Assembly (NCBI GenBank): GCA_012798155.1 | Contig: JAAZNR010000128.1 | Coordinates: 1-9,260, forward strand | Length of the DNA: 9,260 nt | Origin: Thermogutta sp. | Lineage (GTDB): Bacteria > Planctomycetota > Planctomycetia > Pirellulales > Thermoguttaceae | Direction of reading: 5' to 3' | Shown here: piece by piece, positions 1-4,548 of the stretch | How positions within the stretch are numbered: the stretch's first letter is position 1 | How the letters are laid out: each line of letters begins with the position of its first letter | Made by a program: the position numbers and the translations under genes | The notes under the pieces: generated by a model | Databases searched by the model: none | The model's input: the letters and a program-made list of their open reading frames with translations, nothing else | Told to the model about the DNA's origin: nothing

Positions 1-26
1 CGCGTGCCATGCCAAGCCGGCTGGTG

Positions 27-62
27 ATCCTTTCAGGGTCCGGCCGGCCATCCTTTCAGGGT
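27..62. repeat. 13-bp direct repeat around a GC palindrome
   Basis: ATCCTTTCAGGGT occurs at 27-39 and again, identically, at 50-62. The ten bases between are CCGGCCGGCC, which contain the palindrome CCGGCCGG. The 23-bp period is about two helical turns. It could be a small operator or a remnant of a dispersed repeat; the sequence does not say which. Confidence 0.6.
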
Positions 63-277
63 ATCGGATCGCTTTTTGCAATCGCAAGACGGCGTCCGCC
101 GACGAGAGGCTTGCCGAGATGCGCCGCGTCTGAAGGTCGAACATGAAGGGATGCCGGATGCCCCCACCAAGACTTCGACGCGGCCGGTCCGGCGACGCAA
201 GAGGTTTTCGCGGATCGCTGACTGGGAGCCTTCCTCGGTCCGGAGGAGTAGGGCGTTTGGGGGGCCAAGCATTGGTG

Positions 278-307
278 TTGTAGATTTTCAGCCAAATAGC
301 GTAAGAT
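278..307 (+). promoter_or_regulatory. Weak candidate promoter for the gene at 407
   Basis: A TTGTAG hexamer at 278-283 and a TAAGAT hexamer at 302-307 are separated by 18 bp, a sigma70-like arrangement with mismatches in both boxes. It lies in an AT-richer patch about 100 bp before the TTG start at 407. This is pattern matching only. Confidence 0.25.
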
Positions 308-390
308 GCCCCCATCGGAAGAAGGAGGATCCGAGATTGGAATCACGGTGAAGCGAGGGCGGCCGATTTTTGGTCCGCCCGCTCCCCAGG

Positions 391-398
391 GGAAGGAG
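391..398 (+). promoter_or_regulatory. Ribosome binding site that supports the TTG start at 407
   Basis: GGAAGGAG ends eight bases before a TTG codon at 407-409 and is the main reason for choosing that unusual start. GCTCC at 381-385 can pair with GGAGC at 395-399, so part of the site could be masked in a small hairpin. Confidence 0.65.
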
Positions 399-406
399 CC
401 TCGGTT

Positions 407-1237
407 TTGGAAGCACGGAACGACCTCGGTCAAACGTTACGCGGGCTGCTGTTGCTGGGGATCTTCGTGGTGCTCCCCGTGACGGCGGCCGTCTTCCCGT
501 CCGTATGCCGGCTGGCTTGGCCCGATATCTATGACGGCAAGCCCGCTTCGGCGGAGCTCTCCCGCCCGACTTCCAGTGACGAAGCGGCAGACCCTCCGGC
601 CATGTCCGTAGGAACGGCGGATCGGGAGACGAAGTTCAACCCCAATGAGCGGTCGGCCCCGATTCTTGCCGAGATAGGCAACGCCGGAATGGCGGAAGGT
701 TGGAGCGGCGGCGGTTCCGCGTTCCAACTCGATGGTGCTACCTCTCCGCCGGCCCAGGCCATCGCGACCCCGAGCGGCGCGTCGGAGGCGTCCCCGCAGG
801 GCTACGCGCCGCGGCAAGGTTCGGAAACGCCCGGCTTCCCAACGCAGCCCCGGGGGCCTTCTTTTGAGACGTCGGTGGAAGGCTGGCCGGACCGCAATTC
901 GATCGGGCCGGGCTACGCGCCGCCGGGCGCCCGCGAGACCTCGTTCGGCGGGATGCCTCAAGGCGTCTCGGCGACGGGTTCCGCGGAGACGCCGCCCGCC
1001 AATCCCGCGGGGTCCACGGGCGAGCTGGAGCAAAGGCTTCAGTCGTTGGGGGCCGTCTACTACCGCATGGAAAAATGGGGGGCCGACGGACGCCTCTATC
1101 GCTTCTACTGCGATACCGCCGTGGCAGGTCAGCCCGGAATGGTCCGCCATTGGGAGGCCGTCGCGGAGCAGCCCGAGACCGCGATGCTTCGAGTCCTCTC
1201 CCAAATCGAGGCGGCCCAGGCACGGCCGGGGATGTGA
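407..1237 (+). CDS. Planctomycete-type membrane-anchored or secreted hypothetical protein
   Basis: 276 residues starting at TTG, chosen because GGAAGGAG lies eight bases upstream and the N-terminus then reads as an export or anchor segment: a short polar start, then a hydrophobic stretch at about 12-30 (LRGLLLLGIFVVLPVTAAV). Residues 45-205 are low-complexity and rich in Pro, Gly, Ser, Ala and Thr, with an internal near-repeat (GYAPRQGSET / GYAPPGARET, about residues 132-181), suggesting a flexible extracytoplasmic linker. Residues 205-272 are a compact conserved-looking domain (LGAVYYRMEKWG, LYRFYCDTAV, then a helix ending VLSQIEAA). I recall similar C-terminal domains in many planctomycete hypothetical proteins, but know of no function. 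It probably sits in or outside the membrane with the C-terminal domain displayed. The ORF is clearly coding; its function is unknown. The scpB frame follows 77 bp downstream on the same strand. Confidence 0.75.
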   Translation: MEARNDLGQTLRGLLLLGIFVVLPVTAAVFPSVCRLAWPDIYDGKPASAELSRPTSSDEAADPPAMSVGTADRETKFNPNERSAPILAEIGNAGMAEGWSGGGSAFQLDGATSPPAQAIATPSGASEASPQGYAPRQGSETPGFPTQPRGPSFETSVEGWPDRNSIGPGYAPPGARETSFGGMPQGVSATGSAETPPANPAGSTGELEQRLQSLGAVYYRMEKWGADGRLYRFYCDTAVAGQPGMVRHWEAVAEQPETAMLRVLSQIEAAQARPGM

Positions 1238-1314
1238 GCCGGCCGCTCTTCGCTCGGCGGATCGACGGCCCGAGCCGGAACCCTTGCCCAACCGTGGGCG
1301 GCGCGCTAGATTGA

Positions 1315-2115
1315 ATGCTGTATTCCAAGCGGACGCGCGATGCGAAAACCGGGATGATTTTCAATCCATACGCCATGCCGTGGCTCCGCCGCAACCCGTG
1401 GCCGGGTTGCCGGGCGGAGGTCGCCGCAATTCGGGGGACGTCGCGCGGACGAGCGTGGCAATACGCCGGTTCGGCGCGAACCGGATCGGACGACGGCGAG
1501 CATGCGCCGAGCGATGCACCCAGAAACGAGGAGGTTCGGCGGATCGAGGCCGTGCTTTTCCTGGCGCGGGAGCCGTTGCCGGTCCGAAAGATCGCCCAGT
1601 TGGCCGGCGTGGAGAGCGGCACCCTGGTCAGGGCGTTGGCGCGACGCCTCAACCGTTTCTATGACGAAGAGGGCTGTGCGTTTCGCGTGGTGGAGGTCGG
1701 CGGCGGGCTGCAATTGAGGACCCGGGCGGCGTTCGCCCCGTGGCTGAGTCGTCGCTATCGGGAACGGATCGAATTGCGGCTGTCCCCCCCCGCCCTGGAA
1801 ACCTTGGCCGTCGTGGCATACAAGCAACCGGTGTTGCGGGCGGAACTGGAATCCATCCGCGGCGTGCAGTGCGGCGAAATCATCCGGCAATTGATGGATC
1901 GTGGGCTGGTCCGCGTCGTGGGACGGTCCGAGGAGCTGGGACGCCCGTACCTCTACGGTACGACCACACGATTCCTCGAGCTGTTCGGACTGCGGGGACT
2001 GGACGACCTGCCCTATCCCGAATATCGTTGTTCTTCGGTCTCGAAACGTTCGACGGCGGTATCTTCCGAGGTGAAACCGGACAAAAGTGAGGAGGGCTTT
2101 GCCGACGAAAAATAG
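1315..2115 (+). CDS. scpB: Segregation and condensation protein B (ScpB)
   Basis: ScpB is the winged-helix (kite) subunit that binds the ScpA kleisin of the SMC condensin complex and helps organise and segregate the chromosome on the nucleoid. Residues about 73-233 match the family: EVRRIEAVLFLAREPLPVRK opens the first winged helix, then LSPPALETLAVVAYKQPV, an IRGV segment, IRQLMDRGLVRVVGRSEELG and RPYLYGTTTRFLELFGL, the family signature of the second winged helix. Residues 1-70 are an unusual extension rich in Arg, Trp, Ala and Gly with no clear homology, and no good RBS precedes ATG 1315; in-frame ATGs at 1354 and 1375 are alternatives. The tail after 235 is Ser/Lys/Glu-rich and probably disordered. 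No scpA or smc lies in the window, although scpA and scpB are often adjacent elsewhere. The family call is secure; the start is not. Confidence 0.9.
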   Translation: MLYSKRTRDAKTGMIFNPYAMPWLRRNPWPGCRAEVAAIRGTSRGRAWQYAGSARTGSDDGEHAPSDAPRNEEVRRIEAVLFLAREPLPVRKIAQLAGVESGTLVRALARRLNRFYDEEGCAFRVVEVGGGLQLRTRAAFAPWLSRRYRERIELRLSPPALETLAVVAYKQPVLRAELESIRGVQCGEIIRQLMDRGLVRVVGRSEELGRPYLYGTTTRFLELFGLRGLDDLPYPEYRCSSVSKRSTAVSSEVKPDKSEEGFADEK

Positions 2116-2125
2116 CCAGTATACT
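2098..2125 (+). promoter_or_regulatory. Candidate promoter of the acidic-protein gene
   Basis: TATACT at 2120-2125 is a near-consensus -10 box. TTTGCC at 2098-2103 (or TTGCCG at 2099-2104) could serve as -35 with a 15-16 bp spacer. The -35 would lie inside the end of scpB. It would give a leader of about 145 bases before the GTG at 2278. Confidence 0.45.
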
Positions 2126-2214
2126 TACTCGCTTCGCCGCAACCGGGACGGTGGTGCGGCAGACTTCCGGGGGGACCGGTTTTCCGCCCGAGATGCAATA
2201 ACAACGGTGAACAG

Positions 2215-2233
2215 GAAGGTCTTTGGGACCTTC
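2215..2233 (+). promoter_or_regulatory. Leader hairpin before the acidic-protein gene
   Basis: GAAGGTC (2215-2221) and GACCTTC (2227-2233) form a perfect 7-bp stem around the loop TTTGG. No T-run follows, so it is not a classic terminator. It lies in the inferred 5' leader, about 45 bases before the start codon, where it could affect stability or translation. Confidence 0.5.
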
Positions 2234-2265
2234 GGACTAGGACATAACGGCTCAAGTACCAGTAC

Positions 2266-2275
2266 GGGGGTGATC
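2266..2275 (+). promoter_or_regulatory. Extended Shine-Dalgarno that fixes the GTG start at 2278
   Basis: GGGGGTGATC matches the anti-SD complement GGAGGTGATC with one mismatch, and its GGGGG core ends seven bases before GTG 2278. This favours GTG 2278 over the in-frame ATG at 2287 and predicts strong translation. Confidence 0.65.
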
Positions 2276-2277
2276 TC

Positions 2278-2673
2278 GTGAGAATCATGACCAAGGCCAA
2301 GGCGGAATGGATTCTAGAAAGCGAACTCGGATCGGGCGGACCGGCCCTCCGTGAGCAGAAGCTCGGCTCGACGATTGCCGTCGTCCTCGCCCAGGATGAA
2401 GACAAACAAGAAGAGGAAGACGACGACTGGGATGATGATGACGAAGAAGATGATGATGACTGGGATGACGAGGACGAGGAATGGGATGACGACGAAGAAG
2501 ACGAGGAATGGGATGATGAAGACGAGGAATGGGAAGAGGAGGAAGAGGACGAAGATTTAGAGGAGGAGGACTGGGAAGAGGAAGAGGAAGAAGAGGAGGA
2601 AGATGAGGACTGGGACGAAGACGAGGACGATGATTGGGGTGAAGAGGAAGAGGAAGAGGAAGAAGACGGGTGA
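2278..2673 (+). CDS. Trp-punctuated polyacidic hypothetical protein
   Basis: 131 residues, function unknown. Residues 1-39 are ordinary and mixed (contain WILESELGSGGPALREQKLG, then a short hydrophobic STIAVVLA). Almost every residue from 40 to the end is Asp or Glu, broken by eight tryptophans at 51, 62, 69, 78, 85, 99, 112 and 120, plus single K, Q, L and G residues. There are no Cys or His. GTG 2278 is chosen for its extended Shine-Dalgarno at seven-base spacing. The acidic part is built from GAC/GAT/GAA/GAG codons with repeated DNA such as GACGAGGAATGGGA at 2473, 2500 and 2521, indicating growth by slippage or unit duplication. The predicted charge is extremely negative and the tail should be disordered; candidate roles (inference) are cation or basic-protein binding, a DNA mimic, or an anchor for a basic partner. 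The opposite-strand poly-Ser frame is a shadow of this composition. Confidence 0.7.
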   Translation: MRIMTKAKAEWILESELGSGGPALREQKLGSTIAVVLAQDEDKQEEEDDDWDDDDEEDDDDWDDEDEEWDDDEEDEEWDDEDEEWEEEEEDEDLEEEDWEEEEEEEEEDEDWDEDEDDDWGEEEEEEEEDG

Positions 2674-2684
2674 TTGCGCCCGTC
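2665..2684 (+). terminator. Weak hairpin over the acidic gene's stop codon
   Basis: GACGGG (2665-2670) and CCCGTC (2679-2684) form a 6-bp stem with an 8-base loop that contains the TGA stop. No T-run follows, so termination here is doubtful; a mRNA-end stabilising role is as likely. Confidence 0.3.
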
Positions 2685-2766
2685 CATTCGGGTTTCGATC
2701 CGTCTCAGTCACTCGGTGGTGAGAGATTGACGGATTCGAGAATTCGCTTTCCGCTCGCCGTCTCAG

Positions 2767-2858
2767 AGCGTCCTCTTCTAAGAGAAGCGTCCCCTTCCAA
2801 GAGCTTTGAGCGGCGGACCGAGGACGTTTCCGGTTCAACCGAGGACTTCGCCGGTTTA
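2767..2858. repeat. Two short tandem repeat pairs, 19 bp and 21 bp
   Basis: AGCGTCCTCTTCTAAGAG (from 2767) is followed 19 bp later by AGCGTCCCCTTCCAAGAG (from 2786). Then ACCGAGGACGTTTCCGGTT (from 2817) is followed 21 bp later by ACCGAGGACTTCGCCGGTT (from 2838). Each pair differs at only two to four positions. The unit lengths are close to the spacing of the T-tract array just downstream. Confidence 0.65.
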
Positions 2859-2893
2859 GCCGTGCGACCAAGTGGATTCGATAAGCAGTTCCA

Positions 2894-2923
2894 GGCGCAG
2901 CCGACAGGGCGGCGCCTTTTTTT
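2894..2923 (+). terminator. Intrinsic terminator
   Basis: GGCGC (2894-2898) pairs with GCGCC (2912-2916). Inside, after one A/G mismatch, GCC (2900-2902) pairs with GGC (2908-2910) around the loop GACAG. Seven Ts follow at once (2917-2923). This is a textbook Rho-independent terminator for plus-strand transcripts from the scpB/acidic-gene side, about 220 bp past the acidic gene's stop. Confidence 0.65.
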
Positions 2924-3037
2924 CGCGCGCTTGGCCTTTTTCTCGACGATTGGCCTTTTTTCGCGCGCTGGCCGTTTTTTATGCGCGTTTGACGTTTTTT
3001 GCACGCTTGGCCTTTTTCCGGGCGCTTGGCCTTTTTT
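2917..3037. repeat. Seven T-tracts at ~19-bp spacing (degenerate tandem repeat)
   Basis: T-runs of 5-7 bases start at 2917, 2937, 2956, 2975, 2995, 3013 and 3032, that is, at intervals of 20, 19, 19, 20, 18 and 19 bp. On the minus strand the unit reads approximately AAAAAAGGCCAAGCGCGCG with substitutions and one-base indels. The indels break any reading frame, so the regular spacing is a property of the DNA and not of a protein. Spaced A-tracts can bend DNA, but 19 bp is short of two full turns, so phasing is imperfect. Confidence 0.75.
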
Positions 3038-3073
3038 GGAGCCGTTCACGCGCCTGCCCGGTCTCTCATTGCA

Positions 3074-3128
3074 GCGCGGAGGCGCAGAGGCTGTTTTTGG
3101 AACGCAGAGGGCGCAGAGGGCGCGGAGA
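3074..3128. repeat. 9-bp CGCAGAGG-type repeat cluster
   Basis: Units GCGCGGAGG (3074-3082), CGCAGAGG (3083-3090), then, after an 11-bp linker, ACGCAGAGG (3102-3110), GCGCAGAGG (3111-3119) and GCGCGGAGA (3120-3128). Runs of this CGCAGAGG/CGCGGAG type are, from memory, widespread dispersed intergenic repeats in planctomycetes and other bacteria; they create false 'AEGAEGAE' frames. Confidence 0.65.
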
Positions 3129-3201
3129 AGGGATCGGAGGCCGCATTTATTGGGGCAAAGGCCTACCCAACACGTGCAGTGACTCGCGGCACAGCCGACG
3201 G

Positions 3202-4296
3202 TCACGGATTCAAGCCGGGGAGCGGCTCCTCGGCAAACGGCCGCCAGACTCTCTCCACCGCTTCCCGAGCCGGTACCCCGCCGTGAACCCAAAGGCCGTA
3301 TCGCAGCCGCAAGGGTTTGTCGCGCGTGACTTCCACCGGACCATTGAGCGTCAGGCAGGCCCCCATCCAACCGTCGTCTCGAACGTGAAAGGGCGTGGGA
3401 TGGCCGGGGTTGGCGGGATGATCGAAGAGGGCCGCCCCCGCCTGCTCACCCGGGCCGATCGGGCCGCTATAGTCCACCCAGCGGGCGGGTTTTCGGAAGA
3501 TTTGGGCCTCGTTGCGACGGCCCTCGCTATCGAGAATCCGTCCCCCGCCGTCCCGTACCCCGATTGTTTTTGCCACGCGGACCGCCATCAAGCCGAACGG
3601 CGTGGTATTGAAGGCTACGGCGGCATCGCCGGGGCAGCGGAATTCGCTATCCCAAAGGACCAGATAATACGGCGAGGAGCCGGCATCTCGGAGCCAGGCC
3701 CCGCTTTCACTCGGAACGGCGACCCGCACCGCCACCCGGCGGAGTTCCCGTAGCAGGGGAGCCCCGTCGGACGACAGCCATTCGAGGTCGGCCAGCAACC
3801 ATGCCTCGGCCGGCGTCTCGCCCCCCTCGCCGGTCGCGTCCTCGTAGCGCAGGATGTTGCGGCAGCGGATTCGCGGCCCGGGCCCGTCTTTCCAAAAGTC
3901 TTCGCCCGCCAAGTTTTGATGGGACATCCAAACCGAATTGTGGTGGCTGTGCGTTACCGGGTCGTGGGGGTGGCCCATCCGAGTCAAGCACCGCCCTCCC
4001 GGTCCGGCCAGCGGAAACAAGAACGGACGCTGCAACTGGGGGCCGAAATGAAAGCGCGTCAACTCTCGGCCGTCCGCCAAAACGAACGCCGCCTGATCGT
4101 ACGGCAGGGGAAGGACGTGCAGGACGGGGACCCGCCGTGCGTCCGGCAAGGCGTCGTCCGGGACGGCCTGCCCTTCCGCCATGCGGGGCGAAAATATCAT
4201 TCCCGTGAAAAACAACAAGGTCGCGCAAACCGCCGGCCAAAGGGCGAGCTGTCGACCGCGGCCCTGGAGAAACCCCTTCGTTCCACGGATTCTCAC
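3202..4296 (-). CDS. Secreted PmoA-family (DUF6807-like) protein
   Basis: 364 residues. The frame stays open upstream across galT, but the true start is the GTG whose codon occupies 4294-4296, because AAGGAG (plus-strand 4304-4309) sits seven bases upstream and a signal peptide follows at once: basic start (RIRGTKGFLQGRGR), hydrophobic core at about 17-35, likely cleavage near EGQA|VP (residue 44). The mature part matches the 'methane oxygenase PmoA' family seen in planctomycete and Bacteroidetes secretomes; despite the name it is not a membrane methane monooxygenase subunit. Seen motifs are RFHFGPQLQRPFLFPL (about 81-96), the His cluster GHPHDPVTHSHHNSVWMSH (108-126), FNTTPFGLMAVRV (229-241), WVDYSGPI (273-280), FDHPANPGHPTPFHVRDDGW (291-310) and LRLRYGLWVHGG (329-340). 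Substrate unknown; a role in polysaccharide breakdown outside the cytoplasm is often inferred from context in such genomes. The His cluster suggests metal or sugar binding (inference). Confidence 0.85.
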   Translation of the reverse strand: MRIRGTKGFLQGRGRQLALWPAVCATLLFFTGMIFSPRMAEGQAVPDDALPDARRVPVLHVLPLPYDQAAFVLADGRELTRFHFGPQLQRPFLFPLAGPGGRCLTRMGHPHDPVTHSHHNSVWMSHQNLAGEDFWKDGPGPRIRCRNILRYEDATGEGGETPAEAWLLADLEWLSSDGAPLLRELRRVAVRVAVPSESGAWLRDAGSSPYYLVLWDSEFRCPGDAAVAFNTTPFGLMAVRVAKTIGVRDGGGRILDSEGRRNEAQIFRKPARWVDYSGPIGPGEQAGAALFDHPANPGHPTPFHVRDDGWMGACLTLNGPVEVTRDKPLRLRYGLWVHGGVPAREAVERVWRPFAEEPLPGLNP

Positions 4297-4303
4297 GGTG
4301 TCG

Positions 4304-4309
4304 CTCCTT
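4304..4309 (-). promoter_or_regulatory. Ribosome binding site that fixes the minus-strand GTG start
   Basis: On the minus strand AAGGAG precedes the GTG start by seven bases (CGACACC). It shortens the otherwise open 568-codon frame to 365 codons and removes a false overlap with galT. Confidence 0.7.
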
Positions 4310-4483
4310 GATTCCGAGGGTGTTCCGCCGGCATTCCGTCGCCGAGGGTGCTTGCGGGCCGGGGCCAAGACCGCTGTTGCGCGTCCGCCGGCGACGCGAG
4401 TGGAGCGGTCGAAAGCCGATTCGACCTCCGCGGCGCGTCTCGCGGCGAGACGATCGGGCGATACGTCCAGAATAGAAGCGGCG

Positions 4484-4511
4484 TTCCCAAAATGCAAACC
4501 GTCGGGATAAT
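4484..4511 (+). promoter_or_regulatory. Candidate galT promoter in the divergent region
   Basis: GATAAT at 4506-4511 resembles a -10 box, and TTCCCA at 4484-4489 could be a weak -35 with a 16-bp spacer. The 252-bp gap 4297-4548 must carry the promoters of both divergent genes; I see no clear one for the minus strand. Confidence 0.3.
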
Positions 4512-4548
4512 AAGGATATTTCCCTCGTTGAGGATCATGAGGATCGTG

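Larger units (their letters stand above)
1..406. other. Left-edge region without a convincing gene
   Basis: I see no reading frame here with a ribosome binding site, a recognisable domain or a convincing composition; the open frames on both strands read as Arg/Pro/Ser-rich noise of the kind GC-rich DNA gives. It holds a 13-bp direct repeat at the far left, a weak promoter candidate near 278-307, and two similar copies of a translation-start-like segment (321-348 and 392-418), the second being the real start region of the next gene. It may include the tail or leader of something beyond the left edge. Confidence 0.5.
2674..3201. other. Convergent gap filled with degenerate tandem repeats
   Basis: This 528-bp stretch separates the acidic-protein gene (+) from the PmoA-family gene (-), whose 3' ends face each other. 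I find no supported gene: long open frames exist on both strands, but they are driven by the repeats, lack RBSs and match no family. It contains 19-bp and 21-bp tandem pairs (2767-2858), a strong intrinsic terminator (2894-2923), seven regularly spaced T-tracts (2917-3037) and a 9-bp CGCAGAGG-type repeat cluster (3074-3128). Nothing was recognised in 3129-3201. Confidence 0.6.

Noticed and set aside
56..433. 125-codon minus-strand frame at the left edge
   Set aside because: It overlaps the promoter and RBS region of the 407 gene, lacks an RBS and has noise-like composition.
2013..2687. Long poly-serine open frame on the minus strand
   Set aside because: It is the antisense shadow of the Asp/Glu codons of the acidic protein and the end of scpB; it has no RBS and no domain.
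2705..3370. Lys/Arg-rich minus-strand frame over the T-tract array as a histone-like gene
   Set aside because: Repeat units carry one-base indels, there is no RBS, and the rest of the frame is antisense to the PmoA gene end or noise; kept only as a possible ancestry in the findings.
2872..3753. Plus-strand frame with Phe/Leu/Arg repeats
   Set aside because: Produced by T-tracts and then antisense to the PmoA-family gene; no RBS and no coherent membrane-protein pattern.
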